A stretch of 64,000 bases of DNA from Psococerastis gibbosa. Its lineage: Eukaryota; Arthropoda; Insecta; Psocodea; Psocidae. Position 1 is the first letter of the stretch. Each line of letters starts with the position of its first letter. The stretch covers positions 18,502,290 to 18,566,289 of the forward strand of contig OZ020489.1 of NCBI GenBank assembly GCA_963971405.1. Reading direction: 5' to 3'. Below the pieces are notes generated by a model that saw nothing but the letters and a program-made list of their open reading frames with translations, did not search any database and was not told the DNA's origin. Positions 1 to 10,502 of this stretch are shown in pieces. Both the position numbers and the translations under genes were made by a program.

Positions 1-197
1 TTTTTTATTTTGAGCTCACTCAATTTTGGGCGGTTCATTCTCCGAAAACTCCAAGAAGAGGATAGCAAAAAATTCATTTCAACAATTTTTTTTTAAATTC
101 ACATACGGTATTCGTTATCAACGTAAATAAAACGCAATATGTCGCTTTCACCTTGATATTTTCGTTCTGGGGGAATAAACATAAAAAAGAAAAATTA
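1..197 (+). repeat. TCTG-core element, 3' part, cut by window edge
   Basis: Matches, with divergence, the segment at 7150-7360 and 45360-45570: a 'gagctcactcaattttgg' block, then 'aaaactccaa', then a 'cgctttcaccttgatatt' block and 'ttctgggggaataaa'. Orientation is the same as the + strand copies. It has no coding content. The homology stops near 197. Confidence 0.75.
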
Positions 198-344
198 TCG
201 CATTTAGCCGTGAATGATTGTCTTAGACTTTATAATTTAACCTGCAGTACCTACTAAAATAACTGGCCCAACTACCTAATTATTTAAAAATGACATTGAT
301 CAACTTTTTTTCATTGTTATCTTATTCTTTACTCTGATCCTCTT
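198..344. other. unique AT-rich spacer
   Basis: No repeat partner or coding signal seen between the TCTG-element fragment and the family G fragment. Confidence 0.5.
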
Positions 345-432
345 TAAGGACTTTTTATGGACCCAGGCTTACTTATAGTGGCCCATAGGTCCCTTGTCCA
401 ATACCAACGACCCCATTTCATTGTTATCATCC
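345..432 (+). repeat. family G repeat fragment
   Basis: About 85 bp (tggacccaggcttactta, then tagtggcccataggtccctt) nearly matching the reverse strand of 55180-55268 and, less well, 62225-62290. Only the first third of the 55 kb copy is present. The class is unknown. Confidence 0.7.
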
Positions 433-470
433 ATTGGACTCATTGCATAGCTCATTGCTGAGTAACTTAA

Positions 471-800
471 GCACCAGGCCAATGTTGGAAAATCCTTTGA
501 AATTTTGCAGGCTATAAATATTGTCAGTATATTTTATACATCCATAGAAAAATCCACATTTGTTTTCGTCAGTGAACCATTTTTTTTTAACATAAAAATA
601 ATAAACTCTTTGGGATAAAGAAAATTACGCACCAGGCCAATGTTGGAAAACCCTTTGAAATTTTGCAGGCTATAAATATTGTCAGTATATAATAGATTTT
701 ATACATCCATGGAGAAATCCACATTTGTTTTCGTCAGTGAACCATTTTTATTTTTTTTTAAATATAAAAATAATAAACTCTTTGGGATAAAGAAAATTAA
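471..800. repeat. tandem duplication, unit 158-171 bp
   Basis: A block beginning gcaccaggccaatgttgg at 471 is repeated from 629 to about 800, ending each time in 'ctttgggataaagaaaatta'. The copies differ by a small insertion (tataatagattt) and poly-T length. No reading frame is conserved. Confidence 0.85.
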
Positions 801-850
801 ATCCGCAGAAAATTTGACCTACTGACAATGTTATGCGCCATAGATCATTT

Positions 851-1790
851 TTTTTTTAATAATCATAACGTTTATGTTTATGTGTTGCAATGCTGTAGTT
901 TTTAATGGGGTTGGTGTAGTGTGCACTAGTGTTTTTTTTCAGGCAAACTGCTATAAGCGCGCTGGGCAACGAGTTGCCCAGGTACCGTCTATAACAGTTC
1001 GCCCTTGTCTATTTGTTCGGTTTTTTTTTTCTTTAAACGGATTAAGGAGATTTTTATAGATAGTGGACTGGAACAGAAACGGGAGCGTGTTTTGGCGTAA
1101 AGTAGCTGCATCAGTAAGAATATCGCTCATAGAGGAGTTATTAGGGAAGGTGCGGTAGCAAGCATACGTAGGACAGACAAAAAGCAGGTGTTGTACATCA
1201 AGTAGTACCTGACAGGTTGGACACATGGGTCAGCCTCGTGTGCCCAATAAGCAGTCGTGTTATTAATACTTCCTCCATGCGGCAAAGGCTTATGTCAGCC
1301 GACACGCCCTACACGAGGTTTGATGGCCCTAAGTTTATTATGTGAAAATTCCGGATTCTCCCAGTGATTTTGCCATCTTTGTATCATAATTCGGGTAGAG
1401 TTAGTCTTAAAATCACTTGGAGAAAAATACGGATGAGGGGGAGAGGGGATCGCAGCCGCTGCTTGGGCAGCTCGGTCAGCTCTGTTGTTGCCTGAGATTC
1501 CTGCATGTGATGGGACCCATCAAAATTTAATTTCGGAAATTGATGCTACCCGTGTGATGGAGTTTCGAATTGTTGTTATTAAAGGATGTGTGGGGTATAT
1601 CTGTTGAATGGCAACAAGTGCTGAAAGACCATCGGATATTATGAGGGACTTGCAGTGTTTAGCGTTACTTATATGTATGATGCATTGTTGGATAGCGACC
1701 AGCATAGATCATATGGATGGTCGCAAGTACCATAAATTATATAAGGGACAGAAATTGCCCAGCCCAGCGCCGGTTATAGGACCTTTATAC
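851..1790 (-). pseudogene. non-LTR retrotransposon 3' end: RNase H domain plus zinc knuckle, broken
   Basis: On the minus strand a decayed ORF reads through an RNase H fold. GAGLG-like start residues come first, then 'SDGLSALVAIQQ' (catalytic Asp region), then, after an in-frame stop, 'WVPSHAGISGNNRADRAAQ', the His/Asp motif of LINE RNase H. Downstream come 'NKLRAIKPRVGRVG', a frameshifted 'TRLLIGHTRLTHVSNL', then in another frame the zinc knuckle 'CPTCQVLLDVQHLLFVC' (CX2C-H-X4-C). That order is known for I/Jockey/R1-type LINEs. At least two stops and two frameshifts make it a dead copy. A short A-rich tail (about 851-860 on the minus strand) probably marks the 3' end. The RT itself is missing, so this is a 5'-truncated copy. 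Confidence 0.85.
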
Positions 1791-2164
1791 CGTAAAAGAA
1801 ACAAATGGCTCATTCAGTTAATTTAACAGTATTATATGAAGGAAAGTAAAAGTAAGGTTAAGTAATGGGAGTATCAGACAAATAGCGAGGACCAGGGGAA
1901 GGGAAATGGACGGTATAGAAGGGGGGGGGGGTAGGGTTGGAGCGGGATTGGGGGGGAGGGGGTACGTTGGGACGCGGTGTGATCTCATTACGATACCAGC
2001 TACCGACATTGACATTCATTTGGCCGCGTTTGTCACCCCGCAGGTCCAGTTTTCAACGGTTTTCCTCAACTCCTTTCATGCCGAATTTGCTATTACGCGA
2101 TAGCAGGAATTATTATTATTTTTACACCCCCCCACTTTTACTTCTATTTGTGATGATTTGCTTG
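1791..2164. other. unassigned stretch with G-rich tract
   Basis: Contains a purine-rich block at 1905-1975 with runs of 9-11 G. I see no coding signal; frames here are open only because of the skewed composition. Confidence 0.5.
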
Positions 2165-2424
2165 TATTATTTTTCTTCTCTTCAAGTTACAGCCGGATGA
2201 TGGCTGGTTGGCAGCAACATATTGCAGCGATGTCTCCAATCTCCGCGATTTTGACATGTCCTCTTCAGCTCCACATAGGACGTTATCCCCAAATCATTTT
2301 TAACTTGTTGGAGATATTCGTGTCGTGGCCGTCCCCGTCGATTTACGCCTTCCATGGTCCCCTCAATGCCGCAGCTGACTAAGTTATCATGCCGAAGCAG
2401 GTGTCCGATCCAGCGTGCTCTCCT
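2165..2424 (-). pseudogene. non-LTR retrotransposon RT tail with AAG-type 3' end
   Basis: The minus strand translates without a break for 80 codons from 2424 to a TGA at 2182-2184. It starts 'RRARWIGHLLRHDNLV', passes 'NRRGRPRHEYLQQV' and 'GDWRHRCNMLLPTSHHP', and ends just before a GAGAAGAAAA tail (2165-2181). This is the region downstream of the catalytic RT core in a common arthropod LINE group; the same motifs recur at 22405-22749, 21112-21241 and 55602-55736. The catalytic YXDD box is absent, so it is a 5'-truncated insertion. Upstream homology fades at about 2445. Confidence 0.85.
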
Positions 2425-2572
2425 AGTGGATATGGATGCAATACATTACAATGCATTACAAACACAAAAAAACACCGAACTTCCCTCCTGCAGCTGTCGA
2501 ATGCTTGAGTCCTCGCGATTTCAATTCTTCAAGTCTTTTAAATTTGTTTATATATTAATATTAGTATTAGAA

Positions 2573-2762
2573 CATGCAGAGTAGTGGTACAGACTCCGAC
2601 TTTCACCAGAAAGGTTGTTGGCTCGAGTCCTACACTTGCTACATTTTCTGGCCATGCTTCGGAGGGCATGTAAAGCAAGCGGTCCCGGGCTTTCCTAGTT
2701 GAGTGTAAGAGAGGGCTTTATAGCCCTACTCCGCTATGTTGGCTTAGTAATAAAACAAAAAA
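2573..2762 (+). mobile_element. tRNA-derived SINE (SINE L), copy 1
   Basis: Starts with an A-box-like 'CAGAGTAGTGG' (2577-2587). About 33 nt later comes a B-box-like 'GGCTCGAGTCC', the pol III promoter pair of tRNA-derived SINEs. The body contains the palindrome 'gggctttatagccc', and the copy ends 'ggcttagtaataaaacaaaaaa'. The copy at 53937-54127 on the other strand is about 90% alike. An 8-bp 'ttaatatt' lies on both sides, but that is too weak to call a duplication. Confidence 0.85.
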
Positions 2763-3287
2763 GTTAATATTTATTTATTTACTTTATTTTATTATATGTT
2801 ATGTATATTGGTTGGTATTTTTTCTAAAGCAGAGGCGTAAACTTACACTTATATTAAACTTTTCTGGAAGATTTCTTGCTGCTAATTAAAAGGAGCAAGA
2901 ATAGAGTTCAGTTTGCAAGGTATAGGCCTAGCTTACATACTAAAACTCAACTAGATGGACAATTTCTGGACTTGTAATACTACTCACAGCGTTACGCCGT
3001 TACTTTAATACCAATCAGTTCATTCGCAGCATTTGATTTTATATTTGGTACTGATGTTATAATAAAAAAAATTAAAAATTAATATTCGCGTCACAGCGAA
3101 GTTAGGATATGTGGTCTCATGTGGGCGGCCAGAGGCGTAAAGTTTTAGAATGATGGCGGGGGCAGAACTAAGTAGACCTTATGACGTCATCAGGCAGGAT
3201 AAGGAAAAATTGAAAATATAAGAGCAAAATAGTAGGGTTTTACGCATTTTAATAGTTGTAAAGTATAGCTGTAGATTTTACAAAGCT

Positions 3288-4033
3288 AAAGAATCGGTCC
3301 GAGTTTACTCAAACATGCTTTCCAAGTTATCAACATTAGTAGATCATCATCTTCTTCTTCAGCCAACGCCCGTCCTTGGCTGGTAAGCCCTTTGACGCAC
3401 ATTAGTAGATAGAGAATATGAGTAATTTCATGGTAAATAATTTTCCAGTGGTTAAATTTCCGTTATTTCGGGGGGGGGGGATGTCCACCTGACGTCACTG
3501 GATGAGATAAATTTTAGAAAGGTCAGACCAACACATTAATTACCACACAGCAATAATTGCAGGGCACACAATGCATTTGAGCGCGAATTTTCTAACATTT
3601 TTCAAAAAATAATTTTTTGTGCAAAGCTAAATATTTTTGGGAAAATGTAATGTAATGTAACACCTAAAACATACCTGAAGGTAGAAATCATCGATAGAAA
3701 GGTTTCGCAGAAAAATTATTTTTTAGTCATTTTTCATTAAAATTTACATATTTTTATTTATTTACCCCCAGAAGCAAACTATCAAGGGGCAAGCGACCCC
3801 CCGCATTTTAACAACATTAATAACAACTACAATATATGCGAATTTAAAAGAAATCGTTGGAGTAGTTTTTGAGAAATAATTTTTTTAGACGTTTTTTGGA
3901 GTTTTTTGAGAATAAAACCCCCCCAAATTGAGTTAGCCCCAAATAAAAAAAATCGTTCTGAGGTGTGATTTTTGTAAACCTAGATGCCGAATTTCATCAA
4001 AATCGCCCGAGTAGTTTGCCCGGAAATCAACGA

Positions 4034-4076
<43 letters not shown>

Positions 4077-4198
4077 TTTCGTAAAAACCACTTTTTTGGG
4101 TTCCTGGGACCTTAAAACATGTAAATCCATTGAAATCTCGGAATCGAAAATTTCAACCGTCACAAAGCTTTCCTTATACTACGTATAAATTGGAGAGC
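3288..4198 (-). repeat. TCTG-core element, near full length
   Basis: Reverse-strand copy of the family described at 45143-45996. It runs from 'cggtccgagtttactc' at the left to 'tacgtataaattggagagc' at the right. Near its two ends 'gctttccaagttat' and 'ataaattggagagc' form subterminal inverted repeats. The (CAGA)n core is at 4033-4075. It is interrupted by a 54-bp insert at 3345-3398. Confidence 0.85.
3345..3398 (-). mobile_element. 54-bp 5'-truncated retro-insert with 12-bp target-site duplication
   Basis: The insert reads, on the minus strand, a short body containing 'ccagccaaggacgggcgt' followed by a gaagaagaag-type tail. It is bounded by perfect 12-bp copies of 'acattagtagat' (3333-3344 and 3399-3410). 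Other TCTG-core copies have this target sequence uninterrupted, so the empty site is visible in the same window. Confidence 0.85.
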
Positions 4199-4314
4199 AA
4201 AAAGGAATGCTAACATTCATATTGCTGCAAAGGGGACCATGAAGTACGAACATTGCTCGAGGCTGGGGGGGCAAGTTGGACCGTGCCCCCCCCCCCCCCA
4301 ACTTTACGCCCCTG

Positions 4315-5303
4315 TGTGGGCCTATTGTATTCAGAATGAAGCAATACAGATATTTTCTATTCTATTCTATATCTGACCTAACCAACTCAAGTCAAAGCGC
4401 AACGTTCATAGTTTAGTATGAATTTAACTAATGTAGGTTGCGCTTTGAGTGGATTTTGCATTTTCCCTTCGAGTTGAGCAAGCCTCAAATTTCTGATAAG
4501 GTGTAACTATGCTAGTGGATTTCCCTCTGTAGATGGCAGTTCATGCCGAAAGCGCTCAGGGTTTTGTACTAACACTAATGGGTTTCGTAGACAACTTTAA
4601 TTTTTCAACGATTATTTCAGTTTTACTAATTCTAGTTATAGCTGTTATAACATGTTGTGATAAAACACTAAGTTTTTGTTTGTTTATTAAAATGAAATAC
4701 CACGAAGTCACGAGTAATTTAATTTTGTCTGTAAGTCCCCAATATTCATGGCGTTTAATGCACGGACTATTCTAGTCATAGTTATTCGCCTGAATGATAT
4801 AAAAGCCCTCACGTGTTGTAAAAAAAAAATTAAACATTATTGCTTTTTTTTTAAGGCGGGAAATTTAATAACAAATGACTATAATAACATTATGTGACCA
4901 AGTGATGTGTTTAAATTGCTACTGCTCGTCATAGTCATTGAGAACTTGACGGATGGTTGATGATAAGACTTGAAGCGGAGGCGGAGGAGGAAGAAGGGCA
5001 TTGTCTGGGGGCTCCGGGGGGGGGGGGGGGTGTGCATGGCTGGAGGAATTTCATTAGTTTACTGCGTCGTGCCACGTCGGTGAAGTTTTATTGCTAAATT
5101 CATTAATTAAATTGACGATGGACGTAATATCATTATGATCCCGCAGAATTCATATCGCCTGCCGCGCGATAGCTACAGGGTCGGAACTAGTGCTGTCACT
5201 ACTTTGTATTGTAATCAGTAGAATTCTACAATATATGGGAGATTTGGGCCATACGCTTCTGCTTAATACATCTGCCGTTTAGTATTAGCTTTTTCTTGGG
5301 GTT
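4315..5303. other. unassigned stretch
   Basis: Holds a run of 15 G at 5016-5030 after a purine-rich block. An 80-codon frame at 4533-4775 is hydrophobic in its middle but has no recognisable domain, no support from neighbours, and average AT-rich composition. I do not call it a gene. Confidence 0.5.
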
Positions 5304-5380
5304 AAAAATGTAAACAAAACAATTTTGAATAGCACTTCGCATTATAAAATTATTTTGTTTGCATTTTTAATCCGAGGTTA
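5304..5380. repeat. mini-foldback M, copy 1
   Basis: About 77 bp: 'aaaatgtaaacaaaacaatt' at the left, 'ttattttgtttgcattttta' at the right, which is an imperfect inverted repeat, followed by 'atccgaggtta'. Copies lie at 20289-20365 and 40388-40466. Confidence 0.75.
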
Positions 5381-5559
5381 GAATTAAAAACAATCACCAT
5401 AGTAGGCAGCTTTTTAATATTCTAATGAAGATTTGTTACAGAAGTTAAAAGACTTCAGGGGCATCAGTGGGGGTCCTTTGATGGGGCAGGTGACCCCCAA
5501 GCTTTTTAAGAAGAAAAAAATGTCGGAAATATAGGTATATTAAATACAAAAGGAATTTG

Positions 5560-5735
5560 AGTCGTCTGTAGGGCAGCATAAGTAATAGATACCTGTACAA
5601 AACGAATTGAAAATTGGTTATAACTAGAGCTTCAAAGAGCCTTAAATTTGATAAATATAGTACATTCAATTCTCTTACCCCTTCTTTAACTGCTGACATT
5701 CCCCGGCCCTAATATTCCACTGGTGAGCCTACGAT
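5560..5735. repeat. family I repeat, copy 1
   Basis: About 165 bp closely matching 10811-10978, with shared blocks 'gtacattcaattctcttacc' and 'actgctgacattcccc', and ending 'tgagcctac'. I see no inverted ends and no coding; class unknown. Confidence 0.8.
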
Positions 5736-5977
5736 GAAATGAAATGAATGAAATAAAAAACGTCTTTATATTAAGCGAGCTTTAGCCCTGAAGCTGTCTG
5801 ACCAGCAATTAAAAGCCGTGAAACACTGCGTTTCTTCAATTTCAGCAGTAATATATTATTAAAGTTGGTAGTTAGTATATACAGATATACTTTACATTTG
5901 TAGGTTTGGAGTGTATGACTCCACAGTATGCAATTGTTTGAAAATTATGCTAATACGTATTCCCTCTTTCTTTTCAG

Positions 5978-6019
5978 ATTCGAGTAAGAGCATATTTACA
6001 CTCGAGCAAACAACTGCTG
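5978..6019 (+). CDS. candidate 42-nt internal exon, protein unrecognised
   Basis: An exon-sized block bounded by strong splice signals. Upstream are a branch-point-like 'gctaata' and a pyrimidine tract 'tccctctttcttttcag'. Downstream is a consensus donor 'ctg|gtaagt'. The block is a whole number of codons, IRVRAYLHSSKQLL, in a frame that would enter and leave in phase 0. It lies outside all repeat families found here. The next block with matching phase is 50711-50765. I do not recognise the peptide. Chance splice-like pairs do occur in 64 kb, so this remains a candidate. Confidence 0.45.
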
Positions 6020-6630
6020 GTAAGTGTCTAACTGTAGATTTCTTGAATAATACTTATTGGCTGTTTGGTTGTTGATCGTAGTAAAGGTGTCATGGAAAAT
6101 GGTTCGAAACCTGCTTGAATCTGATTACTTAGTTGTTGTCTGTAGTGGCAGTAGGTAACAAAATGACTTATGGACTTCGAACGACGTATATACACTATTG
6201 ACTTTCAAAACACCGACTCGGTGTCGCCACATTTAGTATTGACATTTTTTTTATCTTTTGGGGGACTAACAATTAAACCCTACTCTTTAACCGTCGTATG
6301 GTCACTATTTGGATAAGAATATGAACGGTATTTAATAGCCAAATGGTAAGCATAACCCTAATTTTAATCATAATCGTCATTGTTGGGAACACAAGAGTGT
6401 TTTGTGTGTTGATGTTGTGGTCGGGAAAAGAATGAAGTATTAAGTTTTATTTTTAATTATATAATTATGTACATAGCTTAGAGAAACAAAGGAAACGTGG
6501 AGTCAGAGCTTGCATGAAATCTCCCTACACCTGATCGGCCAGAGCCGAAAGGATTTTTAATTAAGAGATCCACATTTTCTACTCTGATTCCTGAAAAATT
6601 AGGATTAAAAGAAAAAGAGTGGACCTAGTT
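6020..6630. other. unassigned AT-rich stretch
   Basis: If the flanking exon candidates are real, this is intron. No repeat partner seen in this window. Confidence 0.45.
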
Positions 6631-7036
6631 GCTTTCCAATTTATACGTAGCCTAGTATAAGGAAAGCTTTGTGATGGTCCAAATTTCCGATTCCGAAATT
6701 TCAACGGAATTACACCTTTTGAGGTCCCAGGAACCCAAAAAAGTGATTTTTACGAAATGTCTGTCTGTCGCTCTGTCTGTTGCTCTGTCTGTCGCTCTGT
6801 CTGTATGTCTGTCTGAATGTCTGTATGTCTGTCTGTCTGTTCATCTATTTCCGGGCAAACTACTCGGTGGATTTGGGTGAAATTTGGCATGTAGGTTTAC
6901 AAAAATCATGTCTCGGAAACATTTATTTTATTTTGGGCTAACTCAATTTGGGGAGGTCCAAATTTTCGATTCCAAGATTTCAATGGATTTACACGTTTTA
7001 AGGTCCCAGGAACCCAAAAAAGTGGTTTTTACGAAA

Positions 7037-7075
<39 letters not shown>

Positions 7076-7519
7076 TCGTTGATTTCCGGGCAAACTACTC
7101 GGGCGATTTTGATGAAATTCGGCATCTAGGTTTACAAAAATCACACCTCAGAACAATTTTTTTTATTTGGGGCTAACTCAATTTGGGGGGGTTTTATTCT
7201 CAAAAAACTCCAAAAAAACGTCTAAAAAAATTATTTCTCAAAAACGGCTCCAACGATTTCTTTTAAATTCGCATATATTGTAGTTGTTATTAATGTTGTT
7301 AAAATGCGGGGGGTCGCTTGCCCCTTGATAGTTTTCTTCTGGGGGTAAAAAAATAAAAATAACTGAATGTTAATGAAAAATGACTAAAAAATCATTTTTC
7401 TGTGAAACCTTTCTATCGATGATTTCTACCTTCAGGCATGTTTTACGTGTTCAATTGAGTAACGAAACCGGACAGGTTGGATGCTTTCCCAAAAAACTAT
7501 TTGGTTTTGTGCAAAAACT
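6631..7519 (+). repeat. TCTG-core element with internal tandem duplication
   Basis: Begins with the family end 'gctttccaatttatacgtag'. The block from 'ggtccaaattt' (6676) through the TCTG core to 'gggctaactcaatttgg' is repeated from 6955, a period of 279 bp. The first core is an irregular TCTG/TCGC mix and the second is a clean TCTG array (7039-7075). Homology to the family ends at about 7519 after 'ttggttttgtgcaaaaa', so the far end is missing. Frames reading 'CLSVCLSV' are translations of the microsatellite. Confidence 0.88.
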
Positions 7520-8394
7520 TCATTGTGTACAGGACGCTTGAAGAGAAAACACATTCTCAATAACAAAAACAGTAACAAATGACAATCTTCAAAATTACAA
7601 TTTTTTTGGTTTGAACTGCCGTCATAATATACATATTTCGTAGCAACAATTTTAAAATAAATTGGAAAGTTTGCAATCATACGTGACGTGAGTGAAAAGA
7701 AATGTTGACATTTTATGTTTTAAAAACTATAACTTAGATTGTAAAATCACTAATTACTAATCAGTGTACGCCTATGGACGGCCACTGGGGGAGTTCAAGT
7801 TTACCACATTTGTAAATTACCAATCGAGTCTTATAGTCAGGGATCTGTGTCCTGGTACTGTTGTATAAACTAATGTAGTTTCTTTCAATAGCGTGCAACA
7901 GCTAAAATAATATCACTCTAGCTCCGTTTCAATTGTTTTCACGTTATTGCTTCGAACATGGACTAGAGAACGTTTTTTTTAACATTCCTCAAGAGTCGGT
8001 TTGGTCTGAGGAAGAATGCTTCATTGTGCCAATTCCTTGGTCCTAATGAGAAATTTCCAGTTGGATAATGTTTCCATTAACGGCGGCTGGAACCACGTGC
8101 TGTTAGAAATAGCGGAGTGAGGGCGGAGGAGCAATATAAGACGTGGCTTTAATAATGTTTTTCTTCAATTCCGTCCTGGTTTTCGACCCCCTCACTGCTG
8201 TCACCCTAACGCCTCACAAAGTTGATTTGATCCAAATCGGACCAATCCATCCCTGGCTGAAGGAAATTGGGTTCCGTTGGCCTCTAGCATTGTTTAATAA
8301 TAAAACTCAATGCTCTATTTGGGATTTTGTGGTCAGCAACATGTCCAGCAGCCGCGTTTTCCCTCCTACCGATAAGGGTAAGGTACCCATCAGG
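7520..8394. other. unassigned stretch
   Basis: Mostly unique. A 103-codon frame at 8143-8454 shows no domain and runs into the antisense of the LINE fragment that follows. No support for a gene. Confidence 0.5.
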
Positions 8395-9065
8395 ACCCAG
8401 GCCAATTTTATTTCACTTACTTACTTACTAGCTAACGCCCAGCTGATGCGCTGACCAGTACCTCCTTGCTTCTCCCGGAAGATGTCGTCCGTTTGGTCTT
8501 CCCCGTCTTCTACCAGGACTGGGCACTCGGGTAGATGCTCTGCATTAATTTCGTCTTCGATGCACAGGGAGCAGATGTCCAAATCAAGGACCCCGATGCG
8601 AAGCAGGTGGAAAGGGAGGTAGCCGTGGCCGGTGGTGGTTCTGAAAATAGGAACGCTCACTGCCCTCGGCAGGGACCTGGGTATTGGCAAGTCAATTTTA
8701 TATCTTTGCCTGTGCTTGTGTGCTTGTGGCGATTTCTGCTCTTAGGCGGGGTTTCCACCGACCTCTCATTGCAGAATGCAAATGACATTGACGGAAATTT
8801 GAATTTTTCTTTTTATAGAAATCTATTAAAATGTTTGTACTTAACATATCCTGTGACGCCATTTTTTAATTTTAGTTTGTTTGTTTGTGATTTTACTCTA
8901 TAATCATTGATCAATTTTAACTATGGCATAGAGTAAAACAAAAATTTCCGTCAATGTCATTTGCATTTTGCAATGAGACTTCGATGGAAACCCCGCCTTA
9001 CAGCCCTCTCTGTGGTGGATTTGGCGGAGGTGTACGACAGTGCACTGGCCGGCTGCAGTCAATTC
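8395..9065 (-). pseudogene. LINE 3' coding end with zinc knuckle, split by a MITE
   Basis: On the minus strand the sequence translates as 'LPRAVSVPIFRTTTGHGYL', 'FHLLRIGVLDL' and then 'CSLCIEDEINAEHLPEC' (CX2C-H-X3-C), ending 'GQRISWALASK'. The TGHGYL-HL-RIGV-CxLC order is the terminal domain of RNase H-class arthropod LINEs. Upstream sequence continues past an inserted 253-bp foldback (8745-8997), where the two flanks rejoin around a TTA. It is decayed, with stops and a frameshift near 8700, and lacks RT. Confidence 0.8.
8745..8997. mobile_element. foldback MITE E (inner module), stand-alone copy
   Basis: A 253-bp element with long inverted ends. It begins GGCGGGGTTTCCACCGACC and ends with the matching complement (with a few changes) 'ggaaaccccgcc'; the arms run about 55 bp through 'gcaaatgacattgacgg'. 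It is flanked by TTA on both sides (8742-8744, 8998-9000), a 3-bp duplication as known for PIF/Harbinger elements. No ORF. The same 253-bp module forms the centre of the larger foldback at 57158-57552. Confidence 0.85.
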
Positions 9066-9238
9066 TAGTTCAAAGTAGTTCTCCCCTGACTGCACTATTC
9101 CTGGCTTTAATAAATAAATAAATACATATTTCTGTTAAATTATACAATACAAGTAATCAACATGTAGTTGACAAGAAAGTATAAATAAAAATCGACAAAA
9201 TACCGTCAAAATCAGGTAGTTCTGTCATTTTCATTGTG

Positions 9239-9455
9239 CTAATGCCTCAGTGACAGTGCGTAGAAAGCTTTCTCTAAGAGATGGTTTCTAAGCAATTTAG
9301 GGAAGTTAGAAGCGTTTCTCGCCGCTCTCAGTTCAATCGGGAGTTTTCTAAGGTAGGTAGGCGAAACCTTGTAGTATAGGATCACACTTGGCTGTGCGTG
9401 GCGCTGGCCTTACAAGGTCTCCCCATTGCCTAGTGTTGTAGGTCTGAGTGTCCCC
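9239..9455 (-). pseudogene. LINE RT C-terminal tail (CR1/Jockey-like), frameshifted
   Basis: The minus strand reads 'TQTYNTRQWGDLVRPAPR', then after a frameshift 'YLRKLPIELRAARN' and 'FPKLLRNHLLEKAFYAL', ending at a stop (9239-9241). The HxYNTR ... LP.EL ... F...L...LL pattern is the last ~80 residues of many RNase H-less LINE polymerases; compare the fragment at 16857-17264. No catalytic residues are included. It lies just beyond the other LINE fragment and belongs to a different family. Confidence 0.75.
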
Positions 9456-10502
9456 GTTTTGTTTAAATGTCCCCCATATTGACGAAATAATCAGACAGAT
9501 CGAGTACCAAATGTGTACTAATTTGCATAAGATGTTAATGTATGTTCAACCGGTTCTTTTATATTGGTTTGCTGAGTATTGTTTTAAGAAAAATGACGTG
9601 TCTTGTAGTCCAGACGGCAATTCAGCAACTCGCCACCGGGTCTTCCATACATCAGTTCGAAATTTGCTGCCGAATGGGCAGAGGCCACCAGCGTCTGACA
9701 GTACCGTGTATTAAGGTCAAAGGAGGTGGGGGTATAGGTACCTAATCAAAACGTTGACACTTGACAGGCTCCAACATGCAAAGATTTGGAGGACGAGGTA
9801 TTAGAAGAGCGTGGGCGACATCCCTTATTTCTCACCCTTTAATTTTATGCATAGAAAAAGAGGTGTGATTAGTTAGAGGAGGGTACGAGGGATGGGGCTC
9901 TCTAATTAAAACTGTCAGCTTATTTTGTACGTTGCTAAAACACATCCATTAATTATTATTATAAAGCAAGACCAAGACTAACGCAAAGAGGACGGGTACA
10001 TGGTAAACATGGGGGGAAATTTGAGTTAAAACTGTACTGTGGAAACTTGTTTCAGGGTGGGGGGGGGGGGGGTTATGACTATTATTGCTTGTTGCTGTTG
10101 GACGTGTGTATACTACTTGCGTTATCTGTATTTTAGATATGGGGCGCTGGTCTCCTTTCACTGCGTTGTGTGCAAAGAGACAACAATTAGTGGTAAAGGA
10201 CACGAAAACTAGAGTATTATGTAGGAAATGTCGGGGGCAACCTGCCACGTCTTGTCTGTGGCTGATCAGAGGAAACGTGGCTGGTGGTCACTGAAATTTT
10301 AAAAAAAAAACACTTTTTGGCGGGAAGCGAATATATATGGCTCCGTAAAACGATTTTAAAGCCTGTCTTTAGTAACAGGTATACCCTTACAGACCCTTTT
10401 AACCAGACTGTGGTGCCATCGATGTTCTAACCTTGACTTGTAATGTTACCGCAATTATTTTAATAGCCGTTGGTACACTGGCATACGTTCCAGAAGTCCA
10501 CC
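9456..10502. other. unassigned stretch with G14 tract
   Basis: A run of 14 G is at 10059-10072. Short frames at 9448-9745 and 9949-10294 have no domain. No repeat partner recognised. Confidence 0.45.

Larger units (their letters stand above)
3130..4314. mobile_element. hAT-like non-autonomous element, interrupted
   Basis: Left end CAGAGGCGTAAAGTT and right end AACTTTACGCCCCTG are inverted repeats with the CAG start of hAT elements. A TCTG-core element (3288-4198) lies between them, so about 275 bp is the outer element. Flanks 'tgtgggcggc' and 'tgtgggcc' are similar but not an exact 8-bp duplication. The right arm holds a run of 14 C. A lone 'CAGAGGCGTAAACTT' at 2830-2844 may be an end of a related copy. 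Confidence 0.6.

Noticed and set aside
1905-2200. Overlapping + and - strand frames in the G-rich block
   Set aside because: Openness comes from skewed composition; no domain.
2573-2762. Considered as a functional tRNA gene
   Set aside because: Boxes are present but no cloverleaf or acceptor stem, and the unit recurs with a SINE body and tail.
4533-4775. Hydrophobic 80-codon frame, possible membrane protein
   Set aside because: Only AT-rich hydrophobic codons; no conserved motif and no supporting context.
6671-7129. Frames rich in CLSV repeats
   Set aside because: Translations of the TCTG microsatellite inside the repeat element.
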